Source of the DNA: Deltaproteobacteria bacterium
GTDB lineage: Bacteria > Desulfobacterota > Binatia > UBA9968
Direction: 5' to 3'
Assembly (NCBI GenBank): GCA_009379725.1
Contig: WHTF01000014.1
Span: forward strand, 1-54,263
Length of the DNA stretch: 54,263 nucleotides
Shown here: positions 26,597-35,157 of the stretch, one piece after another
Position numbering within the stretch: the first letter of the stretch is position 1
How the letters are laid out: the number at the start of each line of letters is the position of its first letter
The notes under the pieces: generated by a model
What the model was told of the DNA's origin: nothing
The model's input: only the letters and a program-made list of their open reading frames with translations
The model's database searches: none
Position numbers and translations under genes: made by a program

Positions 26597-26907
26597 CGGG
26601 TAGCACTCGGGCTCGGGTCTGTTGCGGATATTACCGGATCCATAGTTGATTCTGACCTGTTCTTTGCAGGGCAATCTCTGTTCGGTGTACGGAAAGGAGA
26701 TGAAAATGAAAAAGATCAGTTGGCTGAGACCTTCGGCCTCAAGTACGGCATCGGTTATATGTTCACGTTCTGGTTTGAACAGTTCAACATGGTTCAGGTG
26801 ATGGCCTGGGTCATTCTTTTTGTTGCGATCATGTTGATTCTCGAACACGGCCGGATCGCCCGGTAGAAGAAAAGGTCTTCGCCTGGCGGCCGATTCATGC
26901 GCTTTAG
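26597..26907 (+). pseudogene. Relic of an SsuC-type ABC transporter permease, frameshifted
   Basis: In frame +2 of this gap, bases ~26720-26866 encode a segment with AETFGLKYGIGYMF, then a hydrophobic helix (VMAWVILFVAIMLILEHG), then a stop. Shifting one frame at about 26863 continues as VEEKVFAWRP to a stop at 26905. A final transmembrane helix followed by an E-x-x-x-x-x-WRP tail is the typical end of nitrate/sulfonate permeases. The rest of the gene is missing, so this is a decayed 3' remnant. The remaining 26908-27139 shows nothing I can support. Confidence 0.6.
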
Positions 26908-27139
26908 CTCGGATCCGGTGCCGTTTGTTTGATGAGCCTGCTGTGATCTTTCGCTTGCTATGCCCATATGCCGATTTCGGTGAACAGATGGCAGCCAGAT
27001 TTGTTGTGTGGAAAGACCGGGGTTTGCTTGAATAAGTGAATAGCGGTTTGAACCGCGACAAAATCGCTCCTCCGGACATCCTCTACTTTAAAGTAATCCG
27101 AGTCCGACAACGGACGATCCTGTTACCCTGGGCATTGGC

Positions 27140-28249
27140 CTAATCCAACCAGTCTTTCTCTTTGAGCTTTCTTGGAAGATAGGTTTTGGTCAAATATTGG
27201 AAGTCCTTGTTGGCGAGCGCGTCGAGCTCGTATTTGAGACCGCTCGAGAGCATGCCCTTGATTTCATTCTGCCATTCCTTTTTTTGAAACCACTTATACT
27301 TGAGCAACTCGCGGGCGCGGTTGACGTCCTTGTCATTCAACTTGATACCGACGTTTCGAGGCAGGCCGTAACGATCGGGATCCGCGCTGGAGAAGCCGAT
27401 GAACTTGGCCTTGGGAATGGCCATGCGCTGGCTTTCAAAAGCGAGATTGATCGATCCCTGCTTGATAACCGAATAGATGTAGTATCCCCATGGATCGTTG
27501 TCGACCAGGACATATACGGGAAGACCGTATTCTTGGTGCAGCCGGCGCGCCAGACGCCTGACACCGCGAGGCGGCTGGCCGTTTCCTGTAAGCAGGATAC
27601 AGTTGTACCGGCGCCAAAATTTGTCTTCTGAAAGGCGATTCCACTGGGTGCCTTTCTCAACGAGAAGAACGAAATCCGCCGAGCATTTAGTGATCTGAAT
27701 GTATTCGGGTTCGACGATCGATGGAACCGAATACCCTCCCTTGCCCAGCCTGGTGCAATCCACCCGGTCGCCGTCATCGACCAACACCAGCGGTCCGACG
27801 ACGGTACCGGAGTTCTCGGCGCGCACGTGGAGTTCCTCCCGAAGTGCTTCCAATGTGACTTCAAGGTCTTCGATGAGCGGATCGGATTCGTTCTGGCCAT
27901 CGAACGTGTTCTCGTGCGAGTTCTTGATCGTGTGCTTGGTGCGGTAGTAGATCTCCCGGAGAGAGGTCGTCAGATTCGCTCGCTGGAGCTCGGCGAGGGC
28001 ATCGGCCACGAGCACGGTCTGCATGAATTTCTTGGCCATGCCGACGTTGAAGAACGAGCGCGCCTGCTTCCTTCGCCCCATCTCGATGATGCCCCGCTTC
28101 TCGTTGAAATTGATGTTTGCCAGACTGCGCACGGGAATCGAAAGTGTCGGGTCCTGGCTCCGTTGGGCGGCGGTAATAACCGAGTCGGCCACGCCGACGA
28201 GCTTCTTCTCCACCGCTCCGTTGGTATTCTTTGACTTTTTTCGCGCCAT
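27140..28249 (-). CDS. top6A: DNA topoisomerase VI subunit A
   Basis: A 369-residue Spo11/Top6A protein, the DNA-cutting subunit of type IIB topoisomerase. The catalytic tyrosine lies in the TSLREIYYRTKHTI segment (Tyr101/Tyr102). The toprim domain acidic residues are Glu198 (LLVEKG) and Asp250, Asp252 (VDNDPWGYY). N-terminal ~45 residues are a basic, low-complexity lead before the winged helix. The A and B genes are adjacent (8-nt gap), giving a full enzyme. Topoisomerase VI is general in archaea and plants but sporadic in bacteria, so horizontal origin is likely. Confidence 0.95.
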   Translation of the reverse strand: MARKKSKNTNGAVEKKLVGVADSVITAAQRSQDPTLSIPVRSLANINFNEKRGIIEMGRRKQARSFFNVGMAKKFMQTVLVADALAELQRANLTTSLREIYYRTKHTIKNSHENTFDGQNESDPLIEDLEVTLEALREELHVRAENSGTVVGPLVLVDDGDRVDCTRLGKGGYSVPSIVEPEYIQITKCSADFVLLVEKGTQWNRLSEDKFWRRYNCILLTGNGQPPRGVRRLARRLHQEYGLPVYVLVDNDPWGYYIYSVIKQGSINLAFESQRMAIPKAKFIGFSSADPDRYGLPRNVGIKLNDKDVNRARELLKYKWFQKKEWQNEIKGMLSSGLKYELDALANKDFQYLTKTYLPRKLKEKDWLD

Positions 28250-28257
28250 AATGATTC

Positions 28258-30276
28258 CTATCTCTTTTTACGCTTCGCGTTTGCCTTGGGCTTTTCAGAG
28301 CGCTTTGGGTCGGGGCGCTTTGCCCCGCTCTGCTGCTTAACTTTGGCGATTTTCTGTTTGCCGTTGGTCGTTGACCGAGCTTCTGCCACGGGCTCTTCGG
28401 CCCGGGTGGGTTGATCCTCTTCATCCACAGCTTCTTCCGGCGCTCCGACATCATTTGTCCCACCGTTGATCAACATCGGCGCCGCCCCTTCGGTTCCCTC
28501 GGGTGTGACGATGATAGAAAAAGGAAGACCTTCCGGTTCTCCGCCATCGAATCCCAGTACTTCGTCGGTCTTCTCGCCGCCGGTCCGTTTCATGGCGATC
28601 TTCTGCAATTGCTCTTTGAGTTTTTCCTTAGGCAGTTTCCCACCCTTAAGGCGGTTGCACGCCTCAACGACTTCTTCGATGTAGAGTTCAAAAATATTGC
28701 GCCGGCGGAACTCGCCCTTGGCCCGCTCCCTTCGTCTCAAAAAGACGCCAAGCCGCCGCCCGCACTCTTGCAGGGCGAGCTTGATTTCCTTGCGAATCTC
28801 GTCATAGTCAGCGATCGCTTCCTTGGACTCACTGGTAAAGGGGACCCACACCGACGCCATATGGACAAATATCACCATGGGACCGGCTGGAAGCGCGCCT
28901 CTCGATTGAGGCACACCGTAATTGCGCCAAGTGGTGTCGAGCACGGCTTTGAATGTCGCGCAAGCAGACTGCTGATAGAGCAGCGGCACGCGGTTGGCGT
29001 AGCGAATGACACGGGCCAGCTCATTGTCGTCGTTCTGGTTCTCCCCTTCAGCAAGCGGAGCCTTCGGAAGTTCCGGTTTATTCGCCGCCTGTTCCGGTCC
29101 CTTGCCATAGGCCAAGCCGGCTTCGATGACGAAGGGATTGCCGCGGTAAACCGCGGGCGGGCGGGTCACCGCGGTGTAAAACTCTCCCTTGATCTGCTTG
29201 TACAGGCCATGGAGGATCGCCTTTTCTTCAATGGGCGAGATACAGTTGCTCGGTGGCGCCATGATCTTGGTGGATTGAATCGCCTTATAGAGCGTCTCGG
29301 CGGCGGCGCCATGAATGTTTCTTGGCCGCATGTCCGCGGATAACTTCGCCGTCTTGCAAATTTCCTGGGCCAGGTTGGCGGAAACCCGGCTGAAATCGCT
29401 CGACAGAAACCCAGAGAGCGAGTGGCTCTTGGTGTCGTGCAGCATTCTGAGCAAGATCCCGAACTCAATGCCGTAGGGGTGCGGTTTGATTTCACGAGGC
29501 TGAGGCGGCAGCTCCTGGATGGTCCGGGGATATTCTTTGGTCTCTCCGTCTGGAGCGTGGTAGACCAGCTTGACGTGCGGATTGGCAATCGCGGTCTGCT
29601 CAAGATATTCGTCCACAGAGGCCCGCCCCTTCTGATAACGCCCCTCTATTTCAAGCGTCACCTGGGTGCCGCGATGGTTCTCCCAATCGATCTCTTTTCT
29701 CTCAAGAATCCGCGGCTCATTCTTCTTGGTATCGATCTGGACTTCAAAATAATGCGCCGGCGTTTTCGCGCCGGTGCGAGAAATAATCTGTACCGGTTTG
29801 CCGGTGGTCAGCTGCGCATACATGCCGGCGGCCGATATGCCGATTCCCTGCTGACCGCGGCTCATGCGCAGCCGATGGAATTTGGACCCGTAGAGAAGCT
29901 TGGCGAAGATCCGCGGAATCTGTTGGCGGACGATACCGGGACCATAGTCAATCACGGTTATTCGAAACCTGTTCGCCTGGCTCGGAGCCGGTGCCGTGTC
30001 GCCGTTTGACGCCACCTCGAGCTTAACCACGACTTCCGGCAAAAGCCCCGCTTCCTCACACGCGTCAAGCGCATTATCGACCGCCTCCTTCACGCACGTG
30101 AGCAGTGCCTTTCTCGGATTATCGAAGCCCAGCAAGTGACGGTTCTTGGTAAAGAACTCGGAAACAGAGATCTCTTGCTGGCGCGCCCCCATCTCGGCCG
30201 CGGATAAGCCGGCATTGGGCTGGGGGATCTGCGTCTCGGCCATCGCGGACTTGGACTTTAACATCGGTTTAGACAT
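28258..30276 (-). CDS. top6B: DNA topoisomerase VI subunit B
   Basis: A 672-residue GHKL ATPase subunit that clamps DNA and drives strand passage. ATP-site motifs: KEAVDNALDAC (Glu64, Asn68), DYGPGI at 110-115, and the RGQQGIGISAAGMY loop at 140-153. Helix-2-turn-helix and transducer domains follow to about residue 570. The last ~100 residues are acidic then strongly Lys/Arg-rich (KRPDPKRSEKPKANAKRKKR end), probably a DNA-contacting tail. The 464 nt upstream carry a candidate promoter. ATG at 30276 chosen; Met5 or Met12 are alternatives. Confidence 0.95.
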   Translation of the reverse strand: MSKPMLKSKSAMAETQIPQPNAGLSAAEMGARQQEISVSEFFTKNRHLLGFDNPRKALLTCVKEAVDNALDACEEAGLLPEVVVKLEVASNGDTAPAPSQANRFRITVIDYGPGIVRQQIPRIFAKLLYGSKFHRLRMSRGQQGIGISAAGMYAQLTTGKPVQIISRTGAKTPAHYFEVQIDTKKNEPRILERKEIDWENHRGTQVTLEIEGRYQKGRASVDEYLEQTAIANPHVKLVYHAPDGETKEYPRTIQELPPQPREIKPHPYGIEFGILLRMLHDTKSHSLSGFLSSDFSRVSANLAQEICKTAKLSADMRPRNIHGAAAETLYKAIQSTKIMAPPSNCISPIEEKAILHGLYKQIKGEFYTAVTRPPAVYRGNPFVIEAGLAYGKGPEQAANKPELPKAPLAEGENQNDDNELARVIRYANRVPLLYQQSACATFKAVLDTTWRNYGVPQSRGALPAGPMVIFVHMASVWVPFTSESKEAIADYDEIRKEIKLALQECGRRLGVFLRRRERAKGEFRRRNIFELYIEEVVEACNRLKGGKLPKEKLKEQLQKIAMKRTGGEKTDEVLGFDGGEPEGLPFSIIVTPEGTEGAAPMLINGGTNDVGAPEEAVDEEDQPTRAEEPVAEARSTTNGKQKIAKVKQQSGAKRPDPKRSEKPKANAKRKKR

Positions 30277-30487
30277 TTCTTCTGGTGTATCTCCGTTCGT
30301 CGATTTCGAAGGAATCGTTAAAACTGTTCAGCGTTCAAACATGTGTCATGCTCCAGCTACTCAACTGTGCGACTGGCGTAGTGCCGGTGTACAGGTTCAG
30401 GATAACCTACAAAAAAGCAATAGGTTTGAAGAATGTTTGACCTGAAGATTCAACGCTCACGCTTTGGAAGGTTAGTAGTTAATTGTG

Positions 30488-30515
30488 ATTATAGCAGAGA
30501 GGACGTTTTTTTGAA
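30488..30515 (-). promoter_or_regulatory. Candidate promoter for top6B-top6A
   Basis: On the minus strand TTCAAA (30515-30510), a 16-nt spacer and a perfect TATAAT (30493-30488). It would give a leader of about 200 nt before top6B. Confidence 0.35.
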
Positions 30516-30537
30516 CTGTTTATCGCGAGATAGTTCA
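30512..30537. promoter_or_regulatory. Hairpin/operator-like dyad beside the top6 promoter
   Basis: TGAAC + TATC pair with GATA + GTTCA around a GCGA tetraloop, with a 4-nt bulge on one side. It overlaps the -35 region of the candidate top6 promoter. Confidence 0.3.
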
Positions 30538-30740
30538 GACTATGATCGTTCATCGCGGTCGGAAACACGTTCGTAAAGTGTGGCGAACACGAGCAGCATT
30601 TTTATGCTTGCATCTTTATCCCGCTCGTTGACAAGTTAGCCTCATACCGGATATTTGCAAATACAGGATCCAGGACCGTCCATGACTCCGATAATAGATC
30701 GGCTCTTTCCGATCATTCTCACAAGAGGAGGTTTTCAAAC

Positions 30741-31901
30741 GTGGTGATGCTAGGCACGGACATGAAAGTCGCTCAAACCCCGACCGAGGGTCTTAAAAAT
30801 TACACGAAAGCCGACCCTTACGCCGAATGGCTTAAGAAGGAAGGTGTGACAGTCTATCAGGATTTCTACTTTCCCAGCTTAGCAAAGATCGAGTTGGGGC
30901 CGTGGGAGCGCAAGGGAGGCTTCGGTGCAGTTGTCCACATCGACAACCGACATATGCCCAATGACTGTCACGTCGTCGAAATCAAGCCGGGGGGAAAGTC
31001 GGAACCCGAGCACCACATGTACGAGCTGACGATTTACGTGGTTTCGGGCCGCGGCGCCACGACGATCTGGCAAGATGACAAGCACAAGCAAAGTTTCGAG
31101 TGGAACGCCGGAAGTCTTTTTTCGATTCCACTCAACGCCTGGTACCAAAACTTCAATGGCAGCGGCAACGAACCTGCCCGCTACATCGCCGTGACCAACG
31201 CGCCCCCGATGATGCGTCTTTTCCGGGACAATGAATTTATATTCAACAACAACTACATGTTCCGCGGCCGTTATGCGGGCGAAGAAGACTACTTCAGCGG
31301 CAAGGGTAAGCTCTTCAATCGGCGGGTGTGGGAGTCCAACTTCATCGCCAACGCGCCCGACATGCTGCTATACGGATGGAAAGAGCGCGGTGCCGGCGGG
31401 ATCAACGCCATGCTGGAGATGGCCGATAACAACACCAAGAGCCACATCTCAGAGTTTCCCATAGGCACCTACAAGAAGGCCCATCGCCACGGTCCCGGCG
31501 CGCACCTGGTGCTGCTCAGCGGTACCGGCGGCTACTCCTTGATCTGGACCAAGGAAGACCGTTCCGACATGATCAAGTGCGATTGGCAGCTCGGCTCTAT
31601 GGTCACCGTACCGAGCGACAACTGCTACCATCAGCACTTTAACTCGGGAACCACTCGGGCCCGCTACCTCGCCCTCCGTCCCGGCGACATGGGGCTCTAT
31701 AAGTCCCGAGGCGGCGGTGGCGAAAACGCCGACCGGAGCATGAAAGAGGGCGGTTGGCAGATCGAGTATGAGGACGAAGAACGCGAAATTCACCGGATCT
31801 TCGAAAAAGAACTCAAAGCCAATGGCGCAACGTGCAGGATGAAGGCATTTGTCCCCTGGTGCACCGGCGAGGTGGGACCGACGAGCGAGCGAGACACGTA
31901 G
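30741..31901 (+). CDS. Bicupin protein of unknown substrate
   Basis: A 386-residue protein with two cupin barrels. The first has His91, His92 and Glu95 (EHHMYEL) with a VVSGRG turn. The second has His248, His250 and His255 (AHRHGPGAH) with LLSGTGG and a late His297. Both sites could bind metal, as in bicupin dioxygenases, decarboxylases and isomerases; I cannot name the reaction. No signal peptide. An AGAGGAGG site precedes GTG 30741 (ATG at 30747 is an alternative start). It converges on the nitrile-hydratase-like operon, which itself starts with another cupin. Confidence 0.8.
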   Translation: MVMLGTDMKVAQTPTEGLKNYTKADPYAEWLKKEGVTVYQDFYFPSLAKIELGPWERKGGFGAVVHIDNRHMPNDCHVVEIKPGGKSEPEHHMYELTIYVVSGRGATTIWQDDKHKQSFEWNAGSLFSIPLNAWYQNFNGSGNEPARYIAVTNAPPMMRLFRDNEFIFNNNYMFRGRYAGEEDYFSGKGKLFNRRVWESNFIANAPDMLLYGWKERGAGGINAMLEMADNNTKSHISEFPIGTYKKAHRHGPGAHLVLLSGTGGYSLIWTKEDRSDMIKCDWQLGSMVTVPSDNCYHQHFNSGTTRARYLALRPGDMGLYKSRGGGGENADRSMKEGGWQIEYEDEEREIHRIFEKELKANGATCRMKAFVPWCTGEVGPTSERDT

Positions 31902-31903
31902 AG

Positions 31904-31929
31904 AGTTGAAGAGTTCAAATCGTTCAATC
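31904..31929 (+). repeat. GTTCAA-type cores at 8-9-nt spacing
   Basis: GTTGAA, GTTCAA and GTTCAA start at 31905, 31913 and 31922, right after the bicupin stop. Same core as the arrays at 10932 and 17890. Confidence 0.5.
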
Positions 31930-31996
31930 GCTACGCTCAGTTAAAAACATGAGGGGGGAAACAGCATCAGGGTGCCAGCTAGACCGTCAATCCGAG

Positions 31997-32284
31997 CTAA
32001 TGTTTTTCTTCCGGTTGCAGCCCGCTTAACCACTCTTCGTGCACGTCGACCCAAATGGAATCGTGGTCGCGGCAGGCCGACACTTCGCTTAGATCAAACC
32101 TGACTGTATAAAGAGGTTCATGAATTCCACGATGGTCCCGAACATTTTCCAAAACCCCGTGCGCCAGACCGATGATGCCACGCTTGCCTCTGATATAGAT
32201 GGGCGTCCGAGGATTGCCGGAGGGATTTTCCGAAGCGACGACGACCGGATCGCCGATTTTAAATTTGCTGTTGGTTGACTCCAT
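31997..32284 (-). CDS. Nitrile hydratase beta-type SH3-like subunit, half length
   Basis: A 95-residue protein equal to the C-terminal SH3-like barrel of the nitrile hydratase beta chain: FKIGDPVVV, RTPIYIRGKRGII, a PLYTVRFDL strand and a WVDVHEEWL end. Ordinary beta chains are about 220-240 residues with an N-terminal helical domain that is missing here. A similar split is known in thiocyanate hydrolase, whose alpha and beta chains equal the two halves. It follows the alpha-type gene by 8 nt. It probably completes the metal site of the alpha chain. Confidence 0.88.
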   Translation of the reverse strand: MESTNSKFKIGDPVVVASENPSGNPRTPIYIRGKRGIIGLAHGVLENVRDHRGIHEPLYTVRFDLSEVSACRDHDSIWVDVHEEWLSGLQPEEKH

Positions 32285-32292
32285 AGTTTCAC

Positions 32293-33366
32293 TTAATCCG
32301 GCCGGACTCGCGGCGATTCCAGCCCGGCCCCGGTTCTCTCTACTTCTTTTAATTGCGCAGGTTCCAATGCCATTCCCGCGCCGAGAAGGCTATCGACGGT
32401 CACGAGCTTTGCCAATTCAGCTTCTGACATGCCGTCAGTGCCTTTGGGGCGCTGGGGTAGAACGAAGTAGCGAACGTCCGATGTGCTGTCGTAAACCCGG
32501 AGTTCTTTGCCGGCGGGGACGTCCAAACCGAACATCTCCTTGACGACAGCCCGCGGATTCTGAACGATACGGGTTCGATAGCTCTCATGCTTATACCACC
32601 ACGGCGTATCGCCAAGAATGTCGTAGGGATAGCATGAGCACAAAGTGCAGACCACGACGTTGTGGACAGCGCCGGTGTTTTCCACGACTACGAGTTTGCC
32701 GACCTTGCCCTGATGAACGCCCATTTCCCTGAGCGCTTCCCGCCCGATCGTCAGAAGAGCCTCTTTAAATTCCGCATCGGACCAAGCCTTGGCAACGATA
32801 ACACCACCCGCCCAAGGCCTCTCCTCATGAAGCTGCTGCCAACGCTGCTCCAACTCCTCGCGAGTAGACCAGCCCCGAGCAATCAGGGCTTGGACGAAAA
32901 CTTCGAGCAACTCTTGATACTCTCTTAAATCTTGCTCCACGTTCACCATGCGTTCTTCGAGCGTGCCATGGTGCTCCTTCTTTTTAATTTTGAAAAAGTC
33001 ATCGTAGTCACCACGTTCCTTGCGATTGTCCTCGGTGACCATATCCATGGCGTCGACGGCGCGCGCCGAGACCAACGCAATGCCTTTCACGTATTCGTCG
33101 AGCCACTCTTCCAGGTAGCGCACTCGGGCTTCTATATTGTTCCCCTGCCGCTTTCTTGGTTTGAAAAATTGATTTTTACGCGTGAGCGCCACGCGGGCCT
33201 CGAGCAAATCATGAAACGTCACCACTCCTCGCCGCAGTAAATAAATAATCCGCGGTTCGAATCGTTTAGCCCGGTAATACTCCAAATCTTCTTCGACGGC
33301 CTTGATGTGCGCTTCATAATCGTGCATGTGGCCTTCAAACGGCTTGTGTCCATGTTTTCCCGACAT
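32293..33366 (-). CDS. Nitrile hydratase alpha-type subunit with N-terminal extension
   Basis: A 357-residue protein whose C-terminal ~215 residues match the nitrile hydratase alpha chain / thiocyanate hydrolase gamma chain. The metal claw is Cys240-Thr-Leu-Cys243-Ser-Cys245, the Thr form typical of cobalt enzymes. YKHESYRTRIVQNPR, VYDSTSDVRYFVLPQRP and LVTVDSLLGAG follow. The first ~140 residues are extra and contain two more helical segments resembling the alpha N-terminal helix (near 20-62 and 80-100). Such enzymes hydrate nitriles to amides or hydrolyse thiocyanate. No separate cobalt chaperone gene is adjacent. Confidence 0.9.
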   Translation of the reverse strand: MSGKHGHKPFEGHMHDYEAHIKAVEEDLEYYRAKRFEPRIIYLLRRGVVTFHDLLEARVALTRKNQFFKPRKRQGNNIEARVRYLEEWLDEYVKGIALVSARAVDAMDMVTEDNRKERGDYDDFFKIKKKEHHGTLEERMVNVEQDLREYQELLEVFVQALIARGWSTREELEQRWQQLHEERPWAGGVIVAKAWSDAEFKEALLTIGREALREMGVHQGKVGKLVVVENTGAVHNVVVCTLCSCYPYDILGDTPWWYKHESYRTRIVQNPRAVVKEMFGLDVPAGKELRVYDSTSDVRYFVLPQRPKGTDGMSEAELAKLVTVDSLLGAGMALEPAQLKEVERTGAGLESPRVRPD

Positions 33367-33400
33367 AGAGTTCCTCCAAACACTTCCTATTCAATGTCGA

Positions 33401-35116
33401 TCAGTGGGTATCGAATATCTTCTGGTATTTTTTTAATAGGGCCTTCGTAGCGTCGGTTTCCGTCGCGCTCGGCTTCGCCGGATTCGCCGCCGGCGGCAAG
33501 CAACCGAACTTCATCAGGCACGCCATTAATAATAACCGCGCCTTGGTGGCAGTGAGATTGTTTCCGGCAATGGCCAATGGATCGCGCTGAGGGTCGACGA
33601 AGCCGCTGGCGTTGCCCCGTCCGACTTTAACCACCGGCATGCCGCTGAAGGTTGCACGCTTGAGTGCTGCGTCGACGGAATTACTCATGGCGCCGAACGG
33701 TGCCGAGCCTTCGGCGACGAAACCGGCCAACGGCGCGGCCCGCAAGTTTTTCTCGATACGCGCCAGAATGTCGACTTCTTCGTCGGCGTTTCCAGTGGTG
33801 TCTTCCGGCAGGTATCGCGCATGCTTGGAGATCGTCACTTTTGGAATCGCCGTAAACAGCAAGTTCCCTTCAGTGTCTTTGATCGCTACGTTAATAGTCT
33901 TAATCGTTGGACCTTGAACCGATGAACCTTGAACCTCGCTTGGTAATCGCGTCGTATTCAACAGCGAAGTGTGCGTATGCCGCTTGACGGTTTTGAACGA
34001 GAATTGCGGCAAGCCGGGATGGCCCATCCTGCCGATGATGCCGCCATGTCCTCCGGTCGCGATGTAGCCGCCGGGCCGGGCATCGGCTTTCTGCACGTCG
34101 CGCGCGGTAAAAATCTGTTCGTCCAGAATGGCTACAGCGCCGATGCAATCCCGCCCGGTTTCATCGGCCCAGATCCTCGAGGCGATGTAATCGACCGCGT
34201 CGACAATGTTGCGGTCGCCGTCGTTGCCTATGGCGCCATGCGGCCGTTGGGATGAATTACCAACCAGGGGAACGTGGGTATCGATGAGTAAATTAAGCCA
34301 GTAAATCGTCTCTTCTACGAACGGGCTGCCTTCGAGCCAGATACCGCCCTGATATTGGCCGCTACGCATCGCCTGCTGAACGACGTTGGTCACTCGCGCC
34401 AGTGCCGCCATCGGTGGCTCCTTGCGCAAGTATCCGGGTCGATAAGGGAAAAAGTCGGTGCCGCGGATTTCCGGCGCGATGTCGCCTGCGCCGATATCTG
34501 TTCGTTCGCCGGCGCTCCTGCCCCGAGCGTAACCGCCGGAAGGGAGTGCGCGGTAAAAATCGAAGTCGGCTTTTCCAGTAAGCAAACAACCGACACCCTC
34601 ATCGGAAATGCCGAATCGATCGATTTCTTCGAACAGCCGTGAACCGTCGGGAAAAAATGGCACGCGGCAAAATTCTGCCGTGGCATTCTTCTCGGTACCG
34701 TCGGTCTCCCACGGCTGGCCGTTAGCTTGCCGCGCCATATAGGGCAACGGATAGAGGCCGTCTTCCGGCTTGAGCGTGACTTCGTAGACGGGTTTGTCGT
34801 CACGGCTCGTACGTTGATTGTGAAAAACGCCGGCCGCATCGAGGTAGCCGTCCGGCGGCCCATAGAGTTCCGCCGCGTCGCGCTCCAATGGATGGGCACT
34901 GAATTGTTCCACATAAACTGTCACTGGAGCGGCCAGCCGTTGCGCTCGCAGAATATCGAAACGTGGCGGCGCACCGTCAGGTTGGTTGCGCAGGGGTAAG
35001 CCGTATTTTTCGCGCGCTTTATTGCTCGTTACCAACGGCTCACTGTTTTGAATGGTCGCCGTCGGTCCTGAGAAGACCGCGATGCGAACCTTGCTCCTGC
35101 TTGTATGATCAGCCAT
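33401..35116 (-). CDS. Asparaginase/glutaminase-fold protein, large and divergent
   Basis: A 571-residue protein whose central and C-terminal parts match type I/II L-asparaginases. The EGSPFVEETIYWLN segment (262-275) aligns with the GTDTxxETA motif, then GNDGDRNIVDAV, and late MPVVKVGRGNASGFV. However the second catalytic Thr-Asp pair reads Ser-Pro-Phe, while an N-terminal GPTATI could stand for TGGTI. Insertions make it about 240 residues longer than usual. It could be a diverged amidase that finishes nitrile degradation (amide to acid plus ammonia) or have another role. Second gene of the four-gene operon. Confidence 0.75.
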   Translation of the reverse strand: MADHTSRSKVRIAVFSGPTATIQNSEPLVTSNKAREKYGLPLRNQPDGAPPRFDILRAQRLAAPVTVYVEQFSAHPLERDAAELYGPPDGYLDAAGVFHNQRTSRDDKPVYEVTLKPEDGLYPLPYMARQANGQPWETDGTEKNATAEFCRVPFFPDGSRLFEEIDRFGISDEGVGCLLTGKADFDFYRALPSGGYARGRSAGERTDIGAGDIAPEIRGTDFFPYRPGYLRKEPPMAALARVTNVVQQAMRSGQYQGGIWLEGSPFVEETIYWLNLLIDTHVPLVGNSSQRPHGAIGNDGDRNIVDAVDYIASRIWADETGRDCIGAVAILDEQIFTARDVQKADARPGGYIATGGHGGIIGRMGHPGLPQFSFKTVKRHTHTSLLNTTRLPSEVQGSSVQGPTIKTINVAIKDTEGNLLFTAIPKVTISKHARYLPEDTTGNADEEVDILARIEKNLRAAPLAGFVAEGSAPFGAMSNSVDAALKRATFSGMPVVKVGRGNASGFVDPQRDPLAIAGNNLTATKARLLLMACLMKFGCLPPAANPAKPSATETDATKALLKKYQKIFDTH

Positions 35117-35157
35117 GGAGATCTCGCTTCAATGTAAAAGTTTTGAGTGGAACCCGG

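Larger units (their letters stand above)
30277..30740. other. 464-nt divergent intergenic region
   Basis: No gene is supportable here. It separates top6B from the bicupin gene and holds GTTCA-type cores at 30326-30338, a TATAAT-containing minus-strand promoter near 30490-30515, a hairpin at 30512-30537, and a TTGACA at 30628-30633 that may serve the bicupin. Confidence 0.5.

Noticed and set aside
26435-27079. 214-codon minus-strand open frame
   Set aside because: Low-complexity translation with no family; the plus strand in this gap encodes the permease relic instead.
28411-29343. 310-codon plus-strand open frame
   Set aside because: Antisense shadow of top6B; no recognisable motif.
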